This document shows, one piece after another, positions 1 through 7,972 of a stretch of 32,169 nucleotides of DNA. The translations under genes were made by a program, and so were the position numbers. The notes beneath the pieces were generated by a model. It had not been told where the DNA came from. It saw nothing but the letters and a program-made list of their open reading frames with translations, and searched no databases. Origin of the DNA: an uncultured Muribaculaceae bacterium (lineage in GTDB: Bacteria > Bacteroidota > Bacteroidia > Bacteroidales > Muribaculaceae); NCBI GenBank assembly GCA_947386115.1, contig CANDNO010000026.1:1-32169 (forward strand), read 5' to 3'. How positions within the stretch are numbered: position 1 is the first letter of the stretch; each line of letters starts with the position of its first letter.

Positions 1-90
1 ACGCCGTTATTGCTCGTTTGTAGTGGTGTACTCACCAGACAAAAGAAAGCGGCCAGAAAGCCCCTAAAAAGCCACCTGACCGCCCATGCG

Positions 91-186
91 ATTAAAGCAA
101 ATTAAACCTGATGCAAAGCCGCATTAAACACCTGCTTAAACACTTTGCCCTCGTTCTTAAAGCAAAACTAAACCAACTTAAACCTT
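91..186. repeat. Phased TTAAA/CTAAA tract upstream of the M48 gene
   Basis: Seven TTAAA or CTAAA pentamers start at 92, 102, 124, 136, 157, 168 and 178. The steps are 10, 22, 12, 21, 11 and 10, close to whole helical turns. Most are followed by C or GC. This could be intrinsically curved DNA or an operator array; no protein is implied. Bases 1-90 show no recognisable gene. Confidence 0.4.
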
Positions 187-278
187 TTGTACGTTTCGTT
201 TTGTTGTCCTCTCTCCCACCTCATACACTTATATATCGTAATATCAATGGTTTACACATTCAAGCACGCTTTACACAG

Positions 279-294
279 TTGTACGTTTCGTTTT
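279..294 (+). promoter_or_regulatory. Second copy of a 16-base direct repeat with a promoter-like -7 box
   Basis: The 16 bases TTGTACGTTTCGTTTT occur at 187-202 and again at 279-294. Each contains TACGTTTC, seven of eight matches to the Bacteroidota -7 box TAnnTTTG. No good -33 box is visible for either copy. The downstream copy would place a transcript start near 296, just before the TTG at 310. Promoter function is inferred. Confidence 0.3.
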
Positions 295-309
295 CATGCC
301 CATATTACT

Positions 310-1083
310 TTGAAAATTGCAGCATTAATCATAAGTATGATTGCTGTAATGCCCATGCAGGCACAATTTAATGTTAAACGAGGTCTTAAAGCACTGAAAC
401 AGGTAGGAGAAGCATTGACCCTCACCGACGAGCAGATGGCTTCGTATGTAAAGGAATCGGTCGACTGGATGGATAAGAACAATCCTGTGCTGCCCGAGGA
501 TGACCCTTATACACAGCGTCTTCGCCGACTCACCGATGGTATAACCAGTGCCGATGGCATTCCTTTGAACTTTAAAGTGTATCATGTTATCGATGTCAAC
601 GCGTTTGCTTGCCCCGACGGCAGTGTGCGCGTATTCTCGTCACTGATGGACATGATGGACGACGACGAGCTGATGGGTGTCATAGGCCACGAGATAGGCC
701 ATGTGCTCAAGCATCACTCAAAAAATGCGTTTAAAAACCAGCTGCTCACCGGCGCTTGCAAGGATGCTATCGCGGCATCAAGCTCAAAAGTGGCTGCACT
801 CACCGACTCACAGCTCGGATCGTTGAGCGAATCGCTCATCAATGCCAAGTATTCGCAGAAACAGGAAAATGAAGCCGATGACTGCGGCTACGACTTCCTT
901 GTTCAGAATGGCCGTAATCCTCTTGGTATGGCCCGCGCATTTGAGAAAATGCTCAACATGGAGCAGCAGAGCGGAGTCAAACAGTCGGCCGTAGCCAAGA
1001 TGTTCTCATCTCACCCCGATACCCAGGCTCGCATCAAGCACATCACTGAGCGAGCAGCTGCCGACGGCTATGTAGCTGAATAG
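310..1083 (+). CDS. Exported M48-family zinc metalloprotease
   Basis: Zinc-dependent endopeptidase of the M48 family (as in HtpX/BepA/LoiP), probably periplasmic protein quality control. The zinc motif HEIGH is encoded at 688-702 and is followed by HHSK; the third ligand lies in the later NEADDCGYDF stretch (about 868-897), matching the family's ExxxD helix. The C-terminus has the usual SSHPDTQARI motif. Start choice: a TTG at 310 gives the signal peptide MKIAALIISMIAVMPMQAQ directly. The in-frame ATG at 247 would add 21 residues rich in His and aromatics before that hydrophobic core, which looks less natural. The frame is open back to a TTG at 187. There are no TPR repeats, so this is the short form. 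It is monocistronic and ends at a strong bidirectional terminator. Family call is secure; substrate unknown. Confidence 0.85.
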   Translation: MKIAALIISMIAVMPMQAQFNVKRGLKALKQVGEALTLTDEQMASYVKESVDWMDKNNPVLPEDDPYTQRLRRLTDGITSADGIPLNFKVYHVIDVNAFACPDGSVRVFSSLMDMMDDDELMGVIGHEIGHVLKHHSKNAFKNQLLTGACKDAIAASSSKVAALTDSQLGSLSESLINAKYSQKQENEADDCGYDFLVQNGRNPLGMARAFEKMLNMEQQSGVKQSAVAKMFSSHPDTQARIKHITERAAADGYVAE

Positions 1084-1097
1084 TCATCGTAAATATA

Positions 1098-1138
1098 AAA
1101 AGCGGGCCCTGTCGAGTTGATCGGCAGGGCCCGCTTTT
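1098..1138. terminator. Bidirectional intrinsic terminator
   Basis: The arms AAAAGCGGGCCCTG (1098-1111) and CAGGGCCCGCTTTT (1125-1138) form a perfect 14-bp stem with a 13-base loop. A on one side and T on the other let it work for both converging units, the M48 protease gene and the glycogen operon. Confidence 0.9.
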
Positions 1139-1158
1139 ATTGGGGGGACCGGGTGGAA

Positions 1159-2577
1159 TCAGTCTTTCTTGGCGGCAGCTTTTTTTGCGGCGGGTTTCTT
1201 GGCCGGGGCTTTCTTGGCTGCGGGCTTTTTGGCGGGCTCGGCGGCTTTGGCTTCGCGCAGGCGGTGTTCCTCGTCGCGGTGCTCCTCGTCGCGGCGTATC
1301 GATGCGAGCTCTTTGTTGAGGGTCTCGATCTCGTCGGCCTGGTTGCGGATGGTGGTGAGGAGCGATCCGAGCTCTTCGTTCTCGATCGACATGGGGTACT
1401 GCTCTTCAACGCGTACGATGAAGTCGGCCAGGACGTTCATGTAGTTGGTGAATGCCATGAAGGGTGTCTCGTAGGGGCTGAAGTGTGAGTGTACGGCGCC
1501 GTCGGCCATGTGTTTGGTCGACATGTAGTACAGGTGGTCGCTGGCCTGGAGGTAGTACCAGTCCTGTTTGAGGCGGCGGTCGTCACAGAGGCGTACGCGC
1601 TCGGCTACTGAGTAGAGCTTGTTGAAGGCTTCGTTCTGGAGCTTGTTGCCGAGCCATGCCGATGTGTCGCGTGCTTCGTCGGCGCCCGAGATGGGGTGCA
1701 TGACGCTGAGCTCGCCCACGGGCTTGATCTTGGCGATAGCCTCGCTGGGTGTCAGGAACTCGATGCCGCGCTCGGCTGCGAAGCGGGGAAGGGCTTCGAG
1801 GAACTGGAAGATGCCGCTCGATGCGGGCTGCATCTCGCCGAATGTCTCGAGTCCCATCGAGAGGTTGACGATCTGTTCCTCGCGGGGGGTGTCGGCGATC
1901 CATGAGATGTACTTGTCGGCTGTGAGGGGATATTCGCTCCAGTCGTAGTTGGAGAAGCGGAACGAGATGTCGTCGCTGAGTTTTGAGTTCTTGAGCAGGA
2001 TCTTGAGCTTGGGTGCCGATGCGGCGGTGTAGATGTAGTTGGGTGATTTCCAGCCGAGGATGTGCTTGGCGCCCTCGGTGATTACGCCCTTGAAGCCCAT
2101 TGCGAGAATCTGGGGTGCGAGGTCGTCGCAGTAGATGAGCTCGGTGTTGCGGAGCACTTTGGTGGTGACGCCGAACAGCTCTTTAACTTTCTCGCTGTGA
2201 ACGCGTACCTGGTTGGCAAACTCGTCGGGGTCAATGAGCGATGCGAGCGAGTGGGCGTAGGTCTCGGCGGTGAATTCTACCTTGCCGGTGGCGGCGAGCT
2301 GCTTGAGCAGGTCGATGAGCTCGGGCACGTACTGCTCGCACTGCTCGAGTGCGACGCCGGTGACGGAGATTGAGCAGCGGAACTTGCTGCCGGGCTCGTT
2401 GATCATGTTGAGCAGGGTGCGTGCTGCGGGTATATAGCTGCGCTCGGCCACGCGGCTTATGATGTCGTCGTTGGCAAAGTCGTCATAATAGTAATGGTCA
2501 TTGCCTATGTCGAAGAAACGGTATCTCTTGAGGCGGAACGGCTGATGAATCTGAAAATTAAAACAGATGGCTTTCAT
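1159..2577 (-). CDS. GH57 alpha-amylase/4-alpha-glucanotransferase-type enzyme with Lys/Ala-rich tail
   Basis: Glycoside hydrolase family 57 protein of 472 residues, acting on alpha-1,4-glucan, presumably cytoplasmic since no signal peptide is seen. Region 1 is FNFQIHQPFRLKRYRF at the N-terminus. The later RNTELIYCDDLAPQIL stretch resembles the family region carrying the nucleophile Glu, and SNYDWSEYPLTADKY and ETFGEMQ the following regions; residue assignment is inferred. After the catalytic domain come a likely coiled coil (ENEELGSLLTTIRNQADEIE), a tandem DEEHR-DEEHR, and about 30 residues made almost only of A, K and P, ending AAAKKD. That tail is unlike a catalytic domain and resembles histone H1-type tails. 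It is the last gene of the debranching enzyme-glycosyltransferase-amylase operon, a combination known from Bacteroides glycogen loci. Confidence 0.88.
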   Translation of the reverse strand: MKAICFNFQIHQPFRLKRYRFFDIGNDHYYYDDFANDDIISRVAERSYIPAARTLLNMINEPGSKFRCSISVTGVALEQCEQYVPELIDLLKQLAATGKVEFTAETYAHSLASLIDPDEFANQVRVHSEKVKELFGVTTKVLRNTELIYCDDLAPQILAMGFKGVITEGAKHILGWKSPNYIYTAASAPKLKILLKNSKLSDDISFRFSNYDWSEYPLTADKYISWIADTPREEQIVNLSMGLETFGEMQPASSGIFQFLEALPRFAAERGIEFLTPSEAIAKIKPVGELSVMHPISGADEARDTSAWLGNKLQNEAFNKLYSVAERVRLCDDRRLKQDWYYLQASDHLYYMSTKHMADGAVHSHFSPYETPFMAFTNYMNVLADFIVRVEEQYPMSIENEELGSLLTTIRNQADEIETLNKELASIRRDEEHRDEEHRLREAKAAEPAKKPAAKKAPAKKPAAKKAAAKKD

Positions 2578-2618
2578 TGTAGTATGGTGTATTTTGCTTG
2601 TTAACGTATTGGGTGAAT

Positions 2619-3878
2619 TTATTGGTTGAGCACCTTCTTGTAGATGTCGATGACTTTGGCTCCGGCCTTGTCCCAGGTGATCTGTGCGACCTCGGCGAGG
2701 CCGTCCTCGCGCAGCTGGTTGTACATGGCGGGATAGGTTACTATCGAGTTGATGGCGTCGGCCATGGCGTCGATGTCCCAGTAGTCGGTCTTGATGACAT
2801 TGTCAAGAATCTCGGCGCATCCGCTCTGTTTCGAGATAATGGAGGGAACTCCCATCTGCATGGCTTCGAGCGGCGAGATGCCGAATGGCTCTGAAACCGA
2901 GGGCATCACGTATACGTCGCTTGCCGACAGCATCTCGTAGACCTGCTTGCCCTTCTGGAATCCCGGGAAGTGGAAGCGGTCGGCGATGCCGCGTTCGGCG
3001 GCCAGTGTGATCATCTTGTCCATCATGTCTCCGCTGCCGGCCATCACAAAGCGCACGTTGTGGTTGTTCTTGAGCACTTTGGCGGCGGCTTCAACGAAGT
3101 ATTCGGGGCCTTTCTGCATGGTGATACGTCCAAGGAATGTCACCACTTTCTCCTTGGGCTTGGGGGCGTGGGCGTTGAGCAGCTCCTCGCTCAGGGGTAC
3201 TACGGCGTTGTGGACGGTGGTTACCTTGGCGGGGTCTATGCCGTATTTTTCGATGACCGTGCGGCGGGTGAGGTTGCTCACGGTGATGATGTGGTCGGCG
3301 TGAATCATGCCGTCGCGCTCGATGCTGAACACGGTGGGATTGACGTTGCCGCGCGAGCGGTCATAGTCGGTGGCGTGCACGTGGATCACGAGGGGCTTGC
3401 CGGTGACCTGCTTGGCGTGGATGCCGGCGGGGTAGGTGAGCCAGTCGTGGGAGTGGATTACGTCAAACTCCTCGGTGCGGGCTATGACTCCGGCTACGAT
3501 CGAGTAGTTGTTGATTTCCTCGAGCAGGTTGTCGGGGTAACGTCCCGAGAACTCGATGCAGCCCAGGTCGTTGGTGCGCATGTAGTTGAAGTCGGCATAG
3601 ATGTGGTCGCGGAGGCGGAAGTACTCCTGCGGGTCCATGACCTTGCCTATGCGGCTCTCGACATAATCGTATGGTACGTCTTTCCACACGACGGGTGTCT
3701 GCGATGCTCCTATGATCTTGGCAAAGCTCTTGTCCTCGTCGCCGAAAGGCTTGGGAATTACAAATGTGATATCCATATCGCCACACTCCCACATTCCCTT
3801 TGTGAGACCGTAGCTGGCGGTACCGAGACCACCTAAGATGTGAGGCGGGAACTCCCACCCGAACATTAATGCTTTCAT
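2619..3878 (-). CDS. GT4-type glycosyltransferase, putative glycogen synthase
   Basis: GT-B fold glycosyltransferase of 419 residues. The N-terminus MKALMFGWEFPPHILGG with GGLGTASYGLTKGM is the donor/acceptor loop typical of starch/glycogen synthase-like enzymes. The C-terminal half is a Glycos_transf_1 domain with VTFLGRITMQKGPEYFVEAA and SVSEPFGISPLEAMQMG, the Glu-containing nucleotide-sugar binding motif. It probably extends alpha-1,4-glucan in the cytoplasm. It sits between the debranching enzyme (3 bases upstream) and the GH57 enzyme (41 bases downstream), which supports glycogen rather than cell-surface glycan synthesis. Sugar-nucleotide preference (ADP- or UDP-glucose) cannot be read from the sequence. 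Confidence 0.88.
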   Translation of the reverse strand: MKALMFGWEFPPHILGGLGTASYGLTKGMWECGDMDITFVIPKPFGDEDKSFAKIIGASQTPVVWKDVPYDYVESRIGKVMDPQEYFRLRDHIYADFNYMRTNDLGCIEFSGRYPDNLLEEINNYSIVAGVIARTEEFDVIHSHDWLTYPAGIHAKQVTGKPLVIHVHATDYDRSRGNVNPTVFSIERDGMIHADHIITVSNLTRRTVIEKYGIDPAKVTTVHNAVVPLSEELLNAHAPKPKEKVVTFLGRITMQKGPEYFVEAAAKVLKNNHNVRFVMAGSGDMMDKMITLAAERGIADRFHFPGFQKGKQVYEMLSASDVYVMPSVSEPFGISPLEAMQMGVPSIISKQSGCAEILDNVIKTDYWDIDAMADAINSIVTYPAMYNQLREDGLAEVAQITWDKAGAKVIDIYKKVLNQ

Positions 3879-3881
3879 GGC

Positions 3882-5825
3882 TTATTGTCTATATTTCTTT
3901 AGGGTGTAGAGTGTGCGAAGCACCTCGGCGATATTCGTTGCATGGCTTATGGCGCCGCGACCCTGGAATGGCGGGTTGCCGTCGTAGAGCTGCGAGAGCG
4001 AGCCTATGCAGCCTTGTGACATCTCGTCTTCGAAGCCTATGAGCATGCGGTCGATGTAGCTCACTCCGCTCATGCCGAACACGCGCAGGTAGGCCTCGGC
4101 ATAGAATCCCATGAGCCATGGGCGTGCGGGGCCCTGGTGTAGGGCAAGCTCGCGCTCCTGGGGCGAGCCGAGGTAGAACGGGCGGTAGCCGTAGCTGCGG
4201 GGCGAGAGCGAACGCAGTCCCTTGGGCGTGAGAAGCTCGCGGGTAACGACGTCGAGAACGCCTTTGCGCTGGCGACGGTCGAGTGGCGAGTAGTCAAGGC
4301 CTATTGCGATAGCCATGTTGGGGCGCACCGACGGGTCGGCGTAGTTGCCGTCGACATAGTCATAGAGGTAGCCGCTCTCGTTGAGGAACGTGTCGACGAA
4401 GGGCTGCTTCATCTTGTCGGCGTGGCCGAGCCAGCGCTCGCGGTTGGGAGCGAGGGCCTCGTTGGTCTCGATGAGTCCGGCGCCGAACATGAGGGCGTTG
4501 TAAAGCAGGGCGTTGAACTCAACAAGCATTCCCGAGCGGGGTACTACGGGGCGTCCGTCCCACACCGAGTTCATCCACGATGCCGGCACGTGTGAGCCGT
4601 CGGTCGAGATGAGGCCGTTGTCGAGCACAAACAGGTTGGGGTGGCGGCCGTCGAGGATATAGTCAAGAATCTCGGTTACCAGCGAGGCATAGCGCTCGCG
4701 GGCGTTGTCGATGCCCTCCATCTTGGCATACTGCTGTACAGCCCACAGAGCCCACAGGGGTATGTCGGGGAGGTCGATGCCGTGTATGCGGTTGCTCTTC
4801 TCGCCTGTGGCCATGAATGCCAGCAGGGCGCGTGAAGCAGTGTCCATTATTATTTCAAAATCCTGGCGGTGTCCTATGGCGAGGGTGTTGCCGGGGAGAG
4901 ACATGAACGTGTTGCGCGCCAGCACGGTGCCCCAGGGATAGCCCGAGAGCATGTATTCCTTGTCGCCGTCCACGAGGTAGAGCTGCTTGGCCGAGTTCTT
5001 CAGGCAGTTGTAGAAGCTCGTGCGGCACGTGCGGCTTGCTATCTCGTTCTCGTACATCTTGTTGAGGCTGCGGGGCGACACCTCGTCGATGCCGGCCGAG
5101 AAGATGATCGACTCGCCTTTCTTGATGGGCACCGAGAAGTAGCCGGGCACCCACAGGTCCTCGGTATAGGGGACGCCGCGCTCGAGGTCTTTGACATACT
5201 CTATGTCTTTGTACCAGTGGGGGTCGTAGTGCCACTCGGGCTTGCGGCTGAACTGCATGTACAGTGTGGGGTAGCCGGGATACATGCATGATGCCACGCC
5301 GTTGTTTACTTCGGGACACTCGGCGTTGAGCGCTGTGTTCTCGACACACAGCTCGTTGCTGTCGCGGAATGCCAGGAAGGGGCGGAACTGCAGTGTCGTG
5401 GCCGAGTGGGCGTCGACGAGTGTGTAGCGTATGAGGAGACGGTTTTCCTTCGAAATGAAGATTTTCTCCTTCGTGAGGATTACGCCGCCCACGCGGTAGG
5501 TGGTGCGGGGAACGCTCTCGCAGTCAAACTCGCGTATGTACTTGTGGCCGTTGGGACTGTAAACTCCCCCTCTGTAGCGGTGAAGCCCGAGGTTGAAGGG
5601 GGCGCCGTGCTGGATAACCGTCACGTCGAGCGACGACAGCAGCACGTGGGGTCGATAATCCTTGTGGCTCAGAGGCATCACGAGCAGACCATGCTGTTTG
5701 CGCGTATTGCAGTCCACTATCGACGTGCAATGATAAGCACCGGCCTGATTAGTGCGCAGCATCTCCTTGGGGAGCGACTGCTCGAGGTTAATCATGAGGT
5801 TCTTATCAAATTTAAGGTAACTCAT
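3882..5825 (-). CDS. Glycogen debranching enzyme (amylo-alpha-1,6-glucosidase)
   Basis: A 647-residue protein with the bacterial debranching architecture: an N-terminal GDE_N-like beta-rich domain (about 1-240, with YHCTSIVDCNTRKQHGLLV), then an (alpha/alpha)6 GDE_C catalytic domain related to GH133 amylo-alpha-1,6-glucosidases (RNTFMSLPGNTLAIGHRQ, SWMNSVWDGRPVVPRSGMLVE, RPNMAIAIGLDYSPL, LHQGPARPWLMGFYAEAYLR). It removes alpha-1,6 branch stubs from glycogen. No signal peptide. First gene of the operon; only 3 bases separate its stop from the glycosyltransferase start, so the two are probably translationally linked. A structured upstream region (5874-5910) may regulate it. Confidence 0.9.
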   Translation of the reverse strand: MSYLKFDKNLMINLEQSLPKEMLRTNQAGAYHCTSIVDCNTRKQHGLLVMPLSHKDYRPHVLLSSLDVTVIQHGAPFNLGLHRYRGGVYSPNGHKYIREFDCESVPRTTYRVGGVILTKEKIFISKENRLLIRYTLVDAHSATTLQFRPFLAFRDSNELCVENTALNAECPEVNNGVASCMYPGYPTLYMQFSRKPEWHYDPHWYKDIEYVKDLERGVPYTEDLWVPGYFSVPIKKGESIIFSAGIDEVSPRSLNKMYENEIASRTCRTSFYNCLKNSAKQLYLVDGDKEYMLSGYPWGTVLARNTFMSLPGNTLAIGHRQDFEIIMDTASRALLAFMATGEKSNRIHGIDLPDIPLWALWAVQQYAKMEGIDNARERYASLVTEILDYILDGRHPNLFVLDNGLISTDGSHVPASWMNSVWDGRPVVPRSGMLVEFNALLYNALMFGAGLIETNEALAPNRERWLGHADKMKQPFVDTFLNESGYLYDYVDGNYADPSVRPNMAIAIGLDYSPLDRRQRKGVLDVVTRELLTPKGLRSLSPRSYGYRPFYLGSPQERELALHQGPARPWLMGFYAEAYLRVFGMSGVSYIDRMLIGFEDEMSQGCIGSLSQLYDGNPPFQGRGAISHATNIAEVLRTLYTLKKYRQ

Positions 5826-5873
5826 TATATAAAATATTTAGTTTGTTATAGTTATTTCACAGGTATAATTAAA

Positions 5874-5910
5874 CACGACAACCTTTCTTCGTAAGGTCCA
5901 AGCTGTCGTG
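5874..5910 (-). promoter_or_regulatory. Nested inverted repeat upstream of the glycogen operon
   Basis: The plus strand reads CACGACA (5874-5880), ACCTT (5881-5885), a 7-base loop, AAGGT (5893-5897), six unpaired bases, TGTCGTG (5904-5910). The two nested stems (7 and 5 bp) lie about 50 bases before the debranching-enzyme start. It could be an operator or a folded leader. I find no clear -33/-7 pair for this operon. The rest of 5826-6189 is AT-rich with no believable gene. Confidence 0.45.
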
Positions 5911-6145
5911 GAGAGAGAGTATGCTCTAAGTTACGGTTGCGTTTGCTTAACAATAGCGAATATACGGAATATTTTACTCGTACAACACTTTTTTATTAAA
6001 AAAAATGAGTTTTTTCACATTTTTATCGCGTCGCGCCCCAAACTGTGTTTTACAACAGTGTTTTTTAGCCAAAAATGGCTTGTGATGCCGTTTCTTTGCG
6101 AACCGGCTCTTAATCATTATCATTTTACCTCTAACAAAAAACATG

Positions 6146-6153
6146 TAGTTTTG
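6146..6153 (+). promoter_or_regulatory. Putative -7 box of the decarboxylase operon
   Basis: TAGTTTTG fits the Bacteroidota -7 consensus TAnnTTTG and lies 36 bases before the first ATG, giving a leader of about 30 bases. The -33 position holds only TTTT, so the match is partial. Confidence 0.45.
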
Positions 6154-6189
6154 TTATAAATATACTGAACATACAAAAACACACAAATC

Positions 6190-7941
6190 ATGGCTAATAC
6201 TTCAAACCACAAAGAAATCTGGGACACCGATGGAAAGATTCTCGGCAATGCTCCCCGCTGGGCAACCTATCGTAAACAACTCGATGAAGATTTTCCCGCA
6301 CCATACAAAGGAGGAAGCGACCGTCTCGCCGCACAGATGAAAAAGGCTGTCGAGATGATCGACGAACTGCGTCCTGCCGGCCCCGACGGCAAGGCTTTCC
6401 TCGGTAAGAGTTCCCGACTCGATTACACATATCCGGGAGTTAAGAACTGTAAGATTCCCGAGAAGTCATCATCGCTCGACGATGTAGTGGCCGACTGCGT
6501 GAAGCTATTCAACGGCATGCCCGATGTCTCGAGCCCGCTCACGATGTCAAACGTGTAGCCGCAGCCCAACAATGCGAGCATCATCGCGTCGATGCTGCCG
6601 CTTATCTTTGCGCCCAATATCATCGAGGGCGAGTATGCCTGGAACGTTCACAAGGCCGAGCTCGAGAGTGGCGGCATGCTTGCCGATCTCTTTGGCTGGG
6701 AGCCTACTAAGGCCGGAGCTGTCTACACCTACGGTGGCTCGGGCGCATGGCTTTACGGTTTGAAATATGCCATCACGCGCGTCCTTCCCGGCTCGCGCGA
6801 AAAGGGTGTGCGCATCGACGGCAAGGTCCTCGTTTCGGGTCAGGCACACTACTGCCGCCAGAATGCTACCGACTGGACCGGCCTCGGCATGGACAACGTC
6901 GTCGTGATTCCGACCGACCCCGGCAACAACAAGATGGATCTCGTAGCGCTCGAGGCAACCCTTAAGGACTTGACCGCGAAGGGCATTCCTGTTATTGAGG
7001 TGGTATGTACCATGGGTACGACCGATGCGAGCGTGTTCGACCCCATCGCCGACGTGCGCCGTCTGCTCGACAAGTATCCCAACCCCGCAGGCTACGGCAA
7101 GGCAGTGCTTTATGCCGACGCCGTGTGTGGCTGGTCATGGCAGGTGTTCCGCGACTACGATTTCGAGAAGAACCCGCTCGGCTTCTCGCCCGATGCCCTC
7201 AAGGTAATCAAGAAAAACTATGACGAGATCAAGGGTATACACTATGCCGATGCCGTAGGTATCGATTTCCATAAATTCGGCTTCTCGCCCTACATCAGCA
7301 GCTGTTTCCTGTACAAGGACGCTGCCGAGTTCGAGAATCTCATGCGCCGTGGCTCGTACGCTTACCTGCAGGAGGTTACCCCTTACAACCCTATGTATTA
7401 CACGCTGGAGGTATCGCGTTCGGCAGCAGGCTCGATGGCCGGCTGGGCTACGCTCAAATATCTCGGTATCGAGGGCTTGCAGGCCGTTTTGGGCGGCATC
7501 CTCGAGGTGCGTCTGTACATGGACTCGCTCGTCGAGCGCCAGATAGACATGGTGATGGCCGATGCCGACGATACCGGCTTCATCACCCTGTTCCGAGTCT
7601 ACCCCAAGGGAACCGATGCACGCGAGCAGTTTGACCGAGAGCTCAACGACCGCAATTACCGTTCCGACCTTATCGCCAACAACCGCTTCCAGCAGGCCGT
7701 GGGCGAGAAAATGTTCGAGTGGTACATGCAGGGTCACAAGATCAACGGCAAGCCCACACCCCACATCGCCTACAGCACCGGCTTCAGGACCGCATCGTGG
7801 AACGAAGACGGCAGCGACCCCGAGGGTACGGTATATGCCCTCAAGACCTATCCTATGAACGTTTACAACAACCCCGCCGTGATGGATCACGTAATTACAT
7901 GCGTGCTCGCCGCCCGCGACGAAGTCGAGAAAAACAAATAA
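6190..7941 (+). pseudogene. PLP-dependent group II amino-acid decarboxylase interrupted by in-frame TAG
   Basis: Read through, this is a 584-codon frame for a group II pyridoxal-phosphate decarboxylase (glutamate/tyrosine/aromatic amino-acid decarboxylase superfamily). Codon 123 (6556-6558) is TAG, between SPLTMSNV and PQPNNASIIAS. The frame is identical on both sides, and the 461 codons after the stop carry all expected features: SGQAHYC for the His that stacks on PLP, YADAVCGWSW with the Asp that binds the pyridine nitrogen, and DFHKFGFSPY, whose Lys (codon 362) should form the Schiff base. No frame drift or second stop is seen, so the lesion is recent, a sequencing error, or a readthrough site. 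Restart at ATG 6592 would lack the N-terminal region that contributes to dimerisation in the family. It heads an operon with a pyruvoyl decarboxylase (31 bases downstream) and an amino-acid antiporter. Substrate not determinable; glutamate or an aromatic amino acid are reasonable guesses. Confidence 0.85.
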
Positions 7942-7972
7942 ATAATAATACAACTTCTTAAAACACACACAA

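Noticed and set aside
2970-3836. 288-codon plus-strand frame opposite the glycosyltransferase gene
   Set aside because: The minus-strand protein has clear family motifs and operon spacing; the plus frame is a Gly/Val-rich complement without motifs.
5908-6159. 83-codon frame in the gap between the glycogen and decarboxylase operons
   Set aside because: Phe/Cys-rich, no recognisable motif, and it covers the promoter of the next operon.
6556-6558. TAG as a pyrrolysine or reassigned codon
   Set aside because: Pyrrolysine is not known in this bacterial group, no PylT/PylS is visible here, and the other genes in the window give no sign that TAG is read as sense. Kept only as an open question in the amber finding.
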